DNA from: Perkinsus marinus ATCC 50983
Taxonomy: Eukaryota > Perkinsozoa > Perkinsida > Perkinsidae
Reading direction: 5' to 3'
Assembly: GCF_000006405.1 (NCBI RefSeq)
Contig: NW_003216498.1
Location: 872,444-936,443 of the forward strand
Length of the DNA: 64,000 nt
Below, piece after piece: positions 32,591 through 44,888 of this stretch; position 1 is the first letter of the stretch; each line of letters starts with the position of its first letter. Made by a program: the position numbers and the translations under genes. A model generated the notes under the pieces. The model ran no database searches and had not been told where the DNA came from. It saw nothing but the letters and a program-made list of their open reading frames with translations.

Positions 32591-35500
32591 ATGTCGTCAT
32601 CGCCTGACCAACCGTCACTGACATCCGAAGATACTTCTATGGGAAATACCAACGTTGCTGCCGCTACTAGCAACGAAAATACCCCAGCCGAGGATGGGAC
32701 CTGGGTCGTGCACGTGCGAAGAATGAACGGTTCCACACTCACCTATAACGTGAACCCACACACCGAGACCGTGGCGGATCTCATGGATCGGATACATCGG
32801 GAGGTAGACCAATTGTTGTAGTTGTTTAGTCTACCGTCTCCATTCAGGCAGAGATCGATCCCATGCTGCAACGCCTCATTTTTAGAGGTCAAGTCATCTC
32901 CCACGAGCCTCACAAACACTTGGATGAGTTCCTCACAGAGAGCGGCCAGACGATCCACATGGTGGTAAGTCGCCAGAGGGGGGGGGGGTATTCCATGCAG
33001 TAGTATAAGCCTGTAGGTAAGGCCAGTATCAACTCTGAGAAATGCTACTGCTAATTCATCTACCACACCAATGACAGCACCTGAATCTGCCACTGGAGGA
33101 GGGGGAGGAGGCAACAATGATGTTCCTCCGCAAATAGGTAGTGTTAGTAGTGATGAACTAGAGTCATGCTCTACCGTTGCGTTCTCAGGGAACATATTCA
33201 GCGCTATGCTGCCTCCTGGCCTCCTTTCCGGCAGTGGTCAGTTTGTGATCCCTGGGGGAGTAGGTGGCAACGATGGTGCGCCCGGTTCCACCCAGGTTTT
33301 CATGCACTCTTTTCACTTAGACCCAGCCACTGGGCAGGTAACAGAATGTGGAGCTCTTACATCATACTTGTCTTGAGCGCTTTTCGTGTAGATCGTTGGT
33401 GACGATCACCAACAGCAAGGCGGAGCGATACCACTTCCCTTTGGGGGCATCTTCGGCAGATCCCCCATGCCCTCTGGGGCTACTAGTAACGACCTCTCTC
33501 TCACTCTATGCGGAGTACTAGTCTTTCCAGATGCCAATCCACAGCCACCATCGGGCGACTCATCTACCTCGGCTCCGAGAAGGTCGACTCCAACTCCAAC
33601 GACCCCTGGTCCTTCCGACCAAGAGGTGACCTACTGCTTGCCTGCTAACACTAATAACGCCTTCGTCAGGCCTCAAACACTAGTACCGCTCAAGCGCCGG
33701 AGCCTACAACAACTACCAGTGGTGGCGGCAATGGAGTGTAGGGCGCATACTTCTCATGGTCAGTGAGAGATTCATTCTCATGTCAGACAACAGATGATAA
33801 GTGGCCTCTCCCAGCTCTTCGGGAATCTGGCATCTGCTGGTCAGCAGCCTGCTGCTGCTGGAGGAGGAGGAGGCTCCGTCACAGCTACCTTCTCCACCCC
33901 TGCCGATGGGAGACCATCTACTCCCCCTTCTCGCCCACGTTCGCAGTCAGCACGGCTGTAAGAGGGGTATCTTTGGGGTTAAGTGAGATGTGCTATTCAG
34001 ACCGAGAGGAGGCGAGAGCAGCGCAAGTAGGAGTCAGGATGGACGTACGAGAGGCAGAGTATTCACAAGGCGTAGGTTTCTGCGTACACGTTCTAGTGAG
34101 GACCTCAAGGTGGTGCTGGTAGGTGCTACGCGTCCATCTGCAACGACACAACAGCGGTCGACAGGCAGTGGCGAGGCTGTGATGACAGATTCTAGTAGGC
34201 CTGTTGTGGTCCTAGCAACTGGTGTGCATTTTGCGGTATTTTGATCAGATCGTATTCCTGTTAACTCCCAACAGGCTCCGGTCAGCCGAGCTCATGGTGC
34301 GCGGGAAGAAGACTTGCAACGGAGGGCTGAGCAGACCCCTGGCCTGCCGTGGAGAACTCTCATCGATTCTGACGCTCGTGTGGATCACCTCATGAGTCGT
34401 AGGCAGATCTCAGTAGTACTCAGTTTACACTTTTTCTATCAGATTTAGCGCAACTGCCCGGCCCTCGGCATTATCGTGGCAGTGACGACTTGCCTACTTT
34501 TTTGCGTAACTATCAGAGGTTGTTACTCTCGGCAGCCCAGATGGTTGGTGATGTCAGCCTGATGGTAATACCTTCATCACCAGCATTAGCACCAGTGTCG
34601 TTTTTCAGCTGCAGAGTGATGCATCTAGAGGCTCGGACTCGCCCCCGAATCCGCAGAGACAGGATGATTTGGCCTATGTAGGGGCTGTTGAAGGGGGGAA
34701 GCGCTTGAGGTGATGCTGTTGCCGTCCCTCAGTTGGCACGAATGCTGGCGGAACTCACCGACACCAGCGAGATGATGGTCTCGGTTGTGAACAGGACGTG
34801 GTGTGACATGTTCGACCCAGAGGGCCAAGGCCAGGTACGGACTAGAGAGCAAGAGGATGCCACTCAGACGGAGGGCCGGACTAGTGAGGTAGTTGAAGAC
34901 TCACTGAGCACGGAATCATGGTGGTCGGTTAGGCTACTGAGCCATCAGCACCTTCGTTGACGCCTTATAGACCCACGGGGGCTGCTGAGGTGGACTTGAC
35001 TTCTGAGCAGGGTCGGCCTAGTGAACGGCGTGAAGAAGATCGACAGCGTGGCGTAGAGCATGTGGAGGAAGCTCATCGGTCAGCACGACTAACGGATGAG
35101 AGTGTTGGTCAAGAAGGGGCGTCAGAGGGGTCCACTGAACAAGCGCGTAAGAGGCAGCGACGGAATCAATAGTAACTAAGTCGGCGTGTGACGATTGAGG
35201 AAATTAGGCTTGTTGTGTTCCCACCAGTGTCACCATGAAAGGGACCTCGTGAATGTACTGTGTGATTAGGTCAACAGCACGGTGATGGGCAATCTTCTGT
35301 GATAAGATTCATGCCCGCCGACCAGGACGGGCCTTCGGTTGCTCATAGAGTAGAGGAGATTGACGCCGGAGAGGTGGTTTTAGAGGTGAGGAAGGCACTT
35401 GGCCATAGCTGGTGAAGGTCTTGTCGTAGGAGCCCCGGAAAGTGCCTACGGGGTGCGTCATACCGCTCCCTGACAAAGTACAGCAGCCGATCAGAGGCTG

Positions 35501-36142
35501 CGATGAGGTGGTTGCTGCAGCGGGGGATGATGGTGTCTCTGGGGAAGATGCTAATACATCTAAAACGGTACTCTCGTGGGAGGACTATGTTTCGTAATCG
35601 TATCGACAAGTGCGGCATTGTGACAGTATTGACAAGACTTCCTTTTTCAGCTCACTACTGCGGAGCCTCTATGCAGCTCGGAACATTCTTCATCGCCATC
35701 ACATCAACACGCGGCAAGCCAACGGTAATGGTAGAGCGGTTGAGCTCATCCCCTCGGAATTCTCTGGTGCTCGTTCTAGGTTGTCGGGAGACCCTCGAGG
35801 GACGGATGGAGAGGAGCAGGCGGGTCAACCCCCAGGGGGCATCAATCTAGAGGATGTGAACGCTTTGTTGGGGTCGGCAGCGGAAAGGCTATCCGGTGAT
35901 CACCAGCAGCTCTTGGGTACTATATGGGGGATTTCAAGGGACGCTGGGCATTTCTTGCAATGTGTATTCTGAGTTGTATTGACATGAATGGCTCGTGAAA
36001 ACAATTGTCCTGATCAGATCTAAGTTCGGAACTGTCGTCGAGATTCCCTGAGCTGCGGGCTCTTCTGGAGGCCGCGACCTCGCCGTCTAGAAACGATAGT
36101 AGCCATCAGCACGACTCATCCCAGAATCACGAGCCTCATTAG
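32591..36142 (+). CDS. BAG6/scythe-like protein with N-terminal ubiquitin-like domain
   Basis: Starts MSSSPDQPSLTSEDTSMGNT (ATG 32591). The ubiquitin-like domain is split by a short intron: WVVHVRRMNGSTLTYNV and ETVADLMDRI, then DPMLQRLIFRGQVISHEPHK and ESGQTIHMV, matching the beta-grasp pattern through its last strand. A long Pro/Gly/Ser-rich, low-complexity region follows (e.g. SGSGQFVIPGGVGGNDGAPG, RRSTPTPTTPGPSDQ), as in BAG6 chaperones that triage hydrophobic or tail-anchored clients. Late exons read LARMLAELTDTSEMMVSVVN and NLEDVNALLGSAAERLSGD. The last exon reads FPELRALLEAATSPS and ends NHEPH with TAG at 36140-36142. An earlier possible end (RKRQRRNQ, 35172) exists if a GTAAGA donor near 35146 is not used, so this could be two genes. 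A generic UBL protein is the alternative. Confidence 0.6.
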
Positions 36143-36292
36143 GATAGTATTTTTCATCACCTTATGCTGAAGTAGTGATACTTCCGTGTCTTGAACATTC
36201 CGCCGTTACCGTTTCATCAGCGTGCCCTTGTCGGTTTAGTTGTGACCATAGCTCCCTTTGAACTATGTATTAGTATTATTCCAATTCCCAGT

Positions 36293-36761
36293 ATGTCACC
36301 CATATGTGGAGGCTTGAGCGAGGCGAGACCTGTCAGTGATTCGGTGAGGCGCTTGTGTGAACAGCTCCGCCCAGCCATGGAACAGAGCAACAAGGCGAAT
36401 ACCGCTTTCAGTGAGTTCGAGCCAATATCATACAAGAGCCAGGTGAGGCCGTGTAAGGGGCGACTCTCTCTAGGGCTGTGTCGGAAATTCGATTGGCATG
36501 GGCGATGCTGTGGCCTTTCAAAGCCGCTTGGAATTTCTGGTTCTGCTACAGGTGGTTGCTGGCACCAACTACTTCGTTAAGATTAAGGTCGGCCCGGAAG
36601 CTTTCGCTCATGTTCGGATTTTCCAGGTGAGCTGCCGTCGTAGGGACGGAATGATGGCAGGTCTGTTTGTTGATCAGCCGCTACCTTGCAATGGTAGCAA
36701 TCCGGAGCTGAGTAGCGTGAAGTGGGATGTGGGTCAAGGAGACGACATTGCCTATTTCTGA
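36293..36761 (+). CDS. Stefin (cystatin family I1) cysteine-protease inhibitor
   Basis: Complete three-exon gene, about 100 residues, no signal peptide, so cytosolic. Exon 1 (36293-36442): MSPICGGLSEARPVSDSVRR, with the N-terminal Gly that enters the papain cleft, ending EPISYKSQ. Exon 2 (36552-36626): VVAGTNYFVKIKVGPEAFAH, so the first hairpin is the canonical QVVAG split by an intron after Q. Exon 3 (36678-36761): PLPCNGSNPELSSVKWDVGQ, ending DDIAYF, the second binding loop and stefin C-terminus. Expected function: tight inhibition of papain-like proteases. It follows the BAG6-like gene by about 150 bp on the same strand. Confidence 0.93.
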
Positions 36762-37202
36762 TGAGTGCACTCCTGAGGATGTCTATCTCACCATTGTCGC
36801 CTGCTGTGCACAAACCTTTTTGTTGGGCCTCTTAGTGTTGCGCAGTTGGTAGCGTTGGCTCCAGAAATGGCCGATTAAATGCATTTAGAGATGAGCTCGA
36901 GTCTCTTAGCTGCTCAGGTGATGTTGTTGAAATCTTCTCGATGTCAGTCGCTTACCTGCACTTCTGCATCACGACGGCTGTTCTCTCACAGCTGTCCTGT
37001 GTCCGAGGACTCCTCATCATCATCATCGAGTTGTAGCAGCTGCCAGACAGGTTGCGGGGGCTCGACTTGTAATAATCTCTTTCTCTCTCCTATAGCAGGA
37101 TAATTATGGTAGAGCGAGTGATAGTAGTACTAGGTTCAGTACTCGCAGTCTATATTACCACCCCTACGCTCTTTCTGATATGACGCTCAGTCTTCCCGTC
37201 AG

Positions 37203-40049
37203 GGAATCTGGGAGACGAGGATGAGCCCGCCTCGAGCAACCCTTACGTTCAGTGGTTCGACCTCCATATGAATAACAGGGCGATCACTCGAGGGTAGGGC
37301 GTCGTCTGTCACTCGGTCATCTCATCTCCTCAACTTGGCAGTTTCAAGTTTGACCGCCACTTCGGAAGTCCGTCGGAGCTGGACCCGCTTTATGTCGTGG
37401 AGCTCGACAACTTAGCTATGTGCACGCAAAAGACCAACTTTCTCAATCCACTGCTGAAAGCTAAAGTCGGGTTTGTGGAATTTCGCTCCGCTTACTGGCT
37501 TCAGATTATCCGCCTTCTACGTGATTTCGGTAACAAGAAGGACGTGGAACGCTACGCACGTTATGTAATGCAACGGCAGAGGAGTAGGAGCAGCACGGAA
37601 CTACCGAGGGTCCTCTCGAGTGCATTCGTAATGACTCATGATTTAGCCGACAGTCCTGCTGTAATTGTTGTCACTGGCAGCTACCAGAGAAGGAAGAGGA
37701 CAAGGAGAAAAGTCGACTTGATCGCATAACCAAAGGCCAACATTTCCAAGAGTTGAAACATACCATGCCGGAGCTCTTCGATGTAGCCTATTGTGCGGAT
37801 CTCTTGATACGCATGATGGGTCTTTCTCAGCCCGAGAGGTCCCAAGAGATTTCGGAACTGCAGCGGTTGTCCATTGCTCATGCTGAAGATAGTCGTCATC
37901 GACTCTACCAGCAGTTCTACTCCCCTGAGGCTGCAGTTGCCTATCTGGCTCATCGGTAGGCTGCCAGGTGTCCACTCAAAACTTCAGCTCGACCTCATAG
38001 ATTCCCTCCGGCTTATGCTGTGAATTTTCGAGTACTTCACGAGGTTATGAAGAGATGTCCAGACTTCAAACCAACGTAGTGTTACTTTTGTCATAGCCTC
38101 AGACTTTCGTTAGCTTGCTAAGCCTCCGATCAGATCCATACTGGATTATGGCTCGGGTCCAGCACCATCAGTGTGTGCCGCAGCAGATGTATGGGGACAG
38201 AGGCTGATCAAACGGGTCATCTGTGTCGAACCGAGTTTACACATGAAGCAGATGGGCAAGTGAGCAGCAAGCCATAGGAATGCATTCTTCCCGCACAAGT
38301 TCCGTAGGACAGGTTTCATATGTACTGTGACTGTATGAATTACAGTTTGGAACTATCACGTTGTGATAGTTATATACTGTCTCGTCCTAACCAACCATCA
38401 AGCTAAGTTTTTAGTTTTTCTTCACAGTCTCGAATGACCCTGCTTGGCAACAATTGACTCGCAGTTTGTTGATTCGAAAGATTATTAGTTGGCAACTGCT
38501 GCTGCCGAGGCAGCTGCTGACACTTTCAACTTAATTTTTCTCCGACGAGAATCATGTGTGGCACTCATCCATTCGACGGGTTAGGTACATACTCTCCGAT
38601 TACTCTGCTAACGTCGAGTGGAGCTCTCAACTGTACGATGGCAAGAATCAGAGGCAAAGTATCATTACTGTTAGCTATGTTCTGATGCACCTGAAGGGAC
38701 AGGAGGCCCGCGATCTGCTGGTAGTTGGTGTCGAACAGCATCCTTTGGATCATTCGAAGGCTCCCTTCAATCCTATGAGGGTCCGCTCTGGAATCCTGAT
38801 GCGTTCTGTCGGGCCGATATCATTGCTCCTGTATCCGTGGTCCCAGATACGGAATCTATGGAACCGGTTAGAAGACGGAGGAGTGTTGGTCGTCATCGAG
38901 GCCGGGACGCCGACTGGTTTCCGATTCATCCATCATATTCGAGAGTTGTTCATTATGCAGCTCCCGTGAGTTTGACTTTCTTATGCAGCTCCCTCCAGCG
39001 ACCCTTCTCTCAGGAATAAAGCTTTTCACTTCGTGGCGCCCTGTCCTCATGAGTCTATGTGCCCTCTGGCCACCACTGGAAGAGACTGGTGCCACTTCCA
39101 TCAAGGCGTGTAAGTTGTGTATTCGCTCTCGCCTTCACGTTGACCTCTGCTCATGCCGGCCCTTCTAAAGCGTGACGAGCTCAATCTCTTGAGGTTCTTT
39201 CCATACCTAATCACTCGTTTCGCTCCACCATAAGAACGAGCTCGCAAAAATCGCATGGGATGTTATTATTTCTGTCAGGAAGAGACTTCCCCACTACGTT
39301 TATAATAAGGGTTCTCAAGCGCGGCATGTTGAGTGGGAAAAGTTCAGCTTCTTAGTGGTCAGGAAAGGAGAGGGTGAGCTCCTTCATCATGCCACCCTGG
39401 AATGCTCTCCTCGATCTCAGGTCCACGACAAAAGTACAGCAAGGAAGAGGATGCGCTGACCGCGGCCGAAAGATCCTATTTTTGGCCGAGACTTCTCATG
39501 CCTCCGATAAAGGCTGGTGGCCATACTCTAGTCGATGCTTGTAGTGCCCCGAATAACTTTGAGAGGCTCTCCGTCTCCAAAGCCAAGCCACACACTATGG
39601 GGTGAGCTTACCTACCTCTCAACTTGCTCATCTTTGTGAACGGAATGCATGTACCTCTTGTCATCCACAAACGTATAATGTATCCAATAACGCACTATTG
39701 TAACACATGTCTGCAGTGTGGCAATTGTCTTGTACCGGTTCGGATGATGCTAGACTCAACGCTACGTCACTAGTTGGCAGTAGTAACGGTGCTGCCCTCG
39801 GTAATTTGGTCTGTCCGTAGGTATAGATTCTCCCGTAAAGTGATGTGGGGAGACCTGTGGCGCTTCCCGAAAAGAGTCAATCGTCGTAACGCTCGGGAAT
39901 ACGTGCCCGACGAGACCAAGCGGCATCTAGAGCGTCTGGCGAAAAAAGCCTATGAGAATATACGCGGTAAGAAGGGCCGGGAAGTGGGCACCACTAAGGA
40001 GGAGTTCAAAGAAGAGAAGAGAGATGAGTCACTACACTATGGTAAATGA
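37203..40049 (+). CDS. METTL17/Rsm22-type mitoribosome small-subunit assembly factor
   Basis: Mitochondrial protein that binds the assembling small ribosomal subunit; methyltransferase fold. Exons in order: NPYVQWFDLHMNNRAITRG, RFDFG-like KFDRHFGSPSELDP, ELFDVAYCADLLIRMMGLSQ, FYSPEAAVAYLAHR, FRVLHEVMKRCPDFKP, then SAM-fold motif I SILDYGSGPAPS. Later come SYVLMHLKGQEARDLLV and the family signature LWNRLEDGGVLVVIEAGTPTG FRF. The cysteine cluster FVAPCPHESMCPL with WCHFHQ matches the residues that hold an Fe4S4 cluster in METTL17. The C-terminus reads YRFSRKVMWGDLWRFPK and a Lys-rich tail, ending ESLHYGK with TGA. Introns of about 41-71 bp keep phase. The 5' end is not fixed; first exons may lie between 36880 and 37200. 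Confidence 0.9.
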
Positions 40050-40388
40050 CATTGGATGCATGATCTTGATGATGTTTCAACGAACTTGAAGTTTCTGGAA
40101 TCGACAGCTTTTCGTTTTCGGAAATTGCTCACTTCTCCTGATGGAATTAAAGGTATCCAAGCGCGTTAAAATTTCACGTCTACTGACGGGAATTGACGAG
40201 ATATGACAGTACGAGAGAAAACAACGAAACAGGTTAAGATACGCTGGACCTTGTCACGGCATTATCATGGTGCCAGTAATACATTCTATTGCGGTGTGTA
40301 CTCAAGTTCTGTCGTGACAGTATCTGCCAGAGCTTGTTCGAATTGACCATTGAAGAGAGGTTATGTTAACAGTATCAGAGCGTCCGGT

Positions 40389-40835
40389 TCAGAAAACCAC
40401 ACGATTGTATAGTTCGATGAAGTTGATAGACGTCTGTATCGAACTCAATTCTAATGTATTCACCAAGAGACACTGTATAAACATAGACCCTGGCACGGAC
40501 TTGCCCTCTAGAATAGTAGAGATAATTAACTGTTTGTCAGGGGATTCTTGGCCAAAATACGAATTGGTCTTAGTACGGAGGGCGACCTGGTGATGATTGT
40601 ACTTCGAGTAGAAAGCATTACAGCGTGATACGTTACTTTCGAATGCATCCAGTACTCGACAGTCTTGCTCCCCGAGATCTTCTCGGGAAGATATCCCATT
40701 CCACTTGCCTTGAGAAATTCTCATACCCATATCACCACAGGCTTTGTTTGTGGGGATCGGACTGAGTGTGCCGCAATAACACTTGCCAGTATCCCAGTCA
40801 CAATGGAAACCACCAATGTGGGCGTATCCATGCAA
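40389..40835 (-). CDS. Hypothetical cysteine-rich, probably secreted protein
   Basis: Minus-strand frame with evenly spaced cysteines in the first part (GGFHCDWDTGKCYCGTLSP, NKACGDMG, QDCRVLD, SRCNAFY). A likely donor follows NHHQ near 40588, so the remainder of the frame may be intronic. Immediately upstream (to 40915) a hydrophobic start MFVILLSSIHRMLAS could supply a signal peptide, but in another phase. The CxCG spacing is reminiscent of small extracellular domains; I cannot assign a family. Confidence 0.42.
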   Translation of the reverse strand: MHGYAHIGGFHCDWDTGKCYCGTLSPIPTNKACGDMGMRISQGKWNGISSREDLGEQDCRVLDAFESNVSRCNAFYSKYNHHQVALRTKTNSYFGQESPDKQLIISTILEGKSVPGSMFIQCLLVNTLELSSIQTSINFIELYNRVVF

Positions 40836-40996
40836 GGCATAAGGATGTATCCGCAGGGTTGGTAAGCGTCGGACGCGAGCATCCGATGAATGGAAGATAA
40901 TAGAATTACGAACACTGCGCGACCTTCCTCAGCACAACACGAATGATTTCAAAGACAAGAAATAGATGCTATCATCTCACATGTCAGTCATGAGAT

Positions 40997-43900
40997 CTAC
41001 TTCCTCGGATTCCGCTGCCGACGTGTTTTTGTTGCTCGATAGAAAGGCACAGCGTCCGGATGCCTGATGATATGATAAAGTATACCATTCAGTAACGCCA
41101 CATACCTCATCCTAGCTCTCGCATCTTCCAAGCTGTCGAACTGTTCCCCCGCATCGAGCTGCGGACTATTCAGATTATCCTGCTTATCCATGCAAGACCG
41201 AACCGCCGTTGGAAAGCACTCGTTTACCTTTTCCGAGGCATTATCGCTTCCGATCATGAATGACGCTTCCCCATACTCCTGAAAATAAGCTGACTCCAAC
41301 AATGCGACTTTCCTTACCTTCAGGAACCAGACCGCGAAATTATCCAGCAGGTCTCGTTTATTCTCAGCAATTTGCTTCCAGCAATGTTGGAGTTCCTCCT
41401 GCAATTCTCCGTACCTTACCATCATACTGCGATACCTGAATACGCTCGATAGATGTCTTGGTGCCAAACAGCTAAAACCCCTTCTTTGCTTCAGCCAGAT
41501 CTCTCAGGATACGATACTCGTCTTCGTCCAGAATGATGTTCCCAGAATCGTCCGCCTCACGTTCTGATCCGAGGTCTGCAGAGGAGGTGGTCCAGAGTGC
41601 AAGGACAGCCTCTCACCTTGGAAACGCGAAAGTTCAAGTTTCATTCTATCGATCTGATCAATAGTCGAGTTGGAGCTACTAGCAAGGGCCCGGATCGCAG
41701 ATCGTAGCTGAACTCCGATACAATAGGAGACAGTATGGAAGCGTACCTCTTTAGCGCGGGCAGCGAGAGCCCGATGACGATCATCGTAAGCGTGGCCGTG
41801 TTGTTTTCGAAACTCAGCGTAAGCCTGACACTGTAAGATGCCGAGTGACCATCGAAGAGCATTTACAGTTTGCCGAGAAGGCGCGGCTTCAGCACTCTGC
41901 TTCCTATGACCAGCCGTCCTAGTATCACCACTAGCCTCAACTGGGCACGACTACTCACGAGCGATACAGATGAAGATGCGGACTCACTATGCTCGGCATC
42001 GACACGAGGAGGAGCCGCAGCACCATCGTCACCAGCCAATCCAGCAGAGAATCCCACCCCATCTCGCACCTCTTCACCGACCTGATGATGGAGGTATTTT
42101 CGAGAGAAGCAGGACTAGCGAGCCGCCGACTTTCCCAACCGTCTCTTCCTTTGAAGGCATTGGAGTCTCGACCTTCTCGCTCACGCCACTCTTGGCCTGC
42201 TCAGGACCAGCTTCCTGGGTCGCCTTCAATGTCAATAGCTCGCTAGATATACTCTGATATCTATCGGATCCGAGATGGTTCACGATGTGAGCTATAGGAG
42301 CGCCTCACAGTCGTCGAACTATCTTGAAGGCCTCCGTGACTTGCTGGATGGACTCCACTTCGAAGTCTGCATCTTCCCCCTTGAGAAATCGCACCACCCG
42401 TTTCTCCAGTTCTTCGACCTCCTCCGGGCTGTAGTCGTCATATCTAAGGCATTCCTTCTCATCAGTGATTGTTATGGACTTGTGTCGATGAAGTTCGTTA
42501 AGCAACACTAAAGATGGACTGCTCACCGGACCGTATGGCGTCCTGCTAATATGTCGTGCATTCCCAGCTCCTGTTGAAGCTGCTTGATATCCTTCTCGTA
42601 TTTCCTCAGTAACATGATCGGGTCCATGTCGACGTTAGCACCAGGAGAGTTCGATACGCATCTCACCCGACTGGCGAAGCGAAGCGTGCCTACGGGTCAC
42701 CACTCTCTCGCTGGATAAATGCCGTTTCCTATACCGCGTCTTACTGGCGGTCTCCTCAAAATGCCTAGCTTCCGGCCATATGGCTGCAATGAGGACGGAC
42801 CCTGTGAGAAGATGGTCAGAGCCAGAGCTGTACAGAGTGTACTGCAGTTTCCCCCTAGTGAATCTTTGAGGAGGTAAGTGAGCTTAGACTGTCTATAAGG
42901 GACGTGCTCCCTGTTCCTCGATGCCAAAGCAAGGACGACCTGGCAACAGAGAAGGAAAGGAGGACGACGACGCGTGAATGGTACTTGTTCCAGATAGGTG
43001 CAACTCTTATTGATGCTGCTGACTTCCATCCTACTGCTCCCCGATGGTGACACGGTGACACCCTGATATCATCGATCACGGGGCGACTCGACTTTCCGTT
43101 TTCGGTGAAACCTTCGTTCGTTCGCTTCCTGCCAGGTCCACAAGATGAATTTTCGAGTAGATTATTTTCTCTGCTGAATCGAGCTTGCTGCGGCTTGACA
43201 CGTATCTTGTTATTCATTCTTCCCACTACATGGACAACAGCAGCTTTCCTTACACTGTGAGGATGGTATGACTCCGTGTGCTCCTTTTATTGCTCATAGT
43301 CTCGCCCATAGATCGATTACTCTCGCCAGAATAGAAGGCGGCGAGGGCGTCTTCCTCACCTTCAACAGGAACTCTGCGTAGGCCTTTGACCTGACAAGCT
43401 AGTGCTCCCACACAGGTGTCTATTGCGACTGAGACAGTCTGTGAATGATGATGAACAACATTATGAAGGGAGCACCTGAACGCCCTGCTTGAGGTCCTCA
43501 TACATAGTTAGATCGCTTGTGATGGAGTCGCCCGGACGAATATCGAGATTGGCAGTTGCCAGTAAGTCCGAGAGTGCCTCGTTGTAGATTTCGAGGTATC
43601 TAACAACAATGCGGATCAACAGTTGAGCTTCTCATACGTCAAGCAGTCATACGATAGTTTGATGTCGATGATCATCGCTGTTCTCTCCTCCTTTTCCTTG
43701 AACAAGTCGGCTAGTACTCGTGGAATGATGCCGCGATGTTCATAGCTGCTCGTGCTCCCGACCATCGTGTATGTTTTACCAGCCCCCTAAGTAAACAGTA
43801 TTGCCGATTCAAGCCACACACCTTCACATACAGTATGGCCATAGGCGATCACAGCACCATTAATTCCCTCGAAAGCTGAGCGGACGAGATCTCTAGCAGC

Positions 43901-44233
43901 ATGCTTGTAGACCTCTTGCTGACTGAGTAACACCCCTCGAGGCAATGAACGACTCACTTCGTATACCTGCAGTTGACCAACAACCTGTCGACCTGAAAGT
44001 GCCATTGCTCGGTTTGATTATCAGCCACGCTGAGACTTCCGCCTTTTTTCTTCTCTACCACCTCGGGTGCTATGAGATCGATACTCTACAGTACGATAGA
44101 AGTGTGATTCATGAGGAAGCTGTTATGTTAATACGTCAGCTCCAGCATCGAATATGTAATGGTCCTTCGAAAAGTTAGATGTAGGCCGGGTACGCACGAT
44201 AACCTTCACGTTGTTGTTTCGAGACGATACCAT
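40997..44233 (-). CDS. Kinesin-9 family motor (KIF9-like)
   Basis: Microtubule motor of the cilium/flagellum-associated kinesin-9 family. Starts [20 protein letters not shown] (ATG 44231-44233). Then [37 protein letters not shown] and a P-loop [11 protein letters not shown], split by an intron after GHT. Next [13 protein letters not shown], switch [11 protein letters not shown], switch [14 protein letters not shown], then [46 protein letters not shown] and [13 protein letters not shown]. The neck and stalk read [20 protein letters not shown] and [20 protein letters not shown]. The kinesin-9 C-terminal block ([38 protein letters not shown]) follows, ending [19 protein letters not shown]. Two motor-motif residues differ from the usual: Gln to His in the P-loop and Ser to Thr in switch I. 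KIF6 is a less likely alternative. Confidence 0.9.
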
Positions 44234-44660
44234 ACAGAAGGTGCAATGTCTACTCAGTGGGATTCTTACTGCCGATAGCACACGTGATAGGAGAATGATC
44301 ACCTATTGAACTTTTAGTTACCATCGATCGCGTTAACATTGACGTATAACACCAGCCAAATCGCTACTATTCGGATAGATAGGCTGAATACCACAGGAGA
44401 AGAGCTTCCTACTAGCCGTAGCTAGTGAGAGGGACAGATTGGGCCCGACAGATTCCACAGCACATGACTACCGGACGATAGAATGATCAATGAGATCATG
44501 CCCAATACCATGGATACAATACCAATCCTAGTTAAATATCGTCAATCACCGAGATTGACTCTATCTCTATGAGCGCTTGCATATAGTCATTCTAGTATTG
44601 TTCCCTATTGACGCATGATGAACACAAGGCGAAGGAGGGTACACTAGACTTCAGAAGAAG

Positions 44661-44888
44661 TCACGGTCTAGTTGGAATGAATATGCAATATGCAACTATC
44701 CCTAGAGACAGAACGGTCGGCTCCCTGCAGCAACACGTAGCAGCGATATAAGCCACTACTGGGTCCAGCTCGTCATCATCAATAGCACCAACAACATCAG
44801 ATAATCTAACGGAGGCCGGTACATAAGAGGAGGCCTCGCTAGGCCCCACCAACCGTGGTGGTGATGATGAAGGCGGAGCAGAAGCCAT
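44661..44888 (-). CDS. Short hypothetical protein or first exon
   Basis: 75-residue frame starting MASAPPSSSPPRLVGPSEAS and continuing with SYVPASVRLSDVVGAIDDDE. The ATG start and balanced composition are coding-like, but there is no domain and no supporting downstream exon. The last 20 residues are hydrophobic. Confidence 0.3.
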   Translation of the reverse strand: MASAPPSSSPPRLVGPSEASSYVPASVRLSDVVGAIDDDELDPVVAYIAATCCCREPTVLSLGIVAYCIFIPTRP

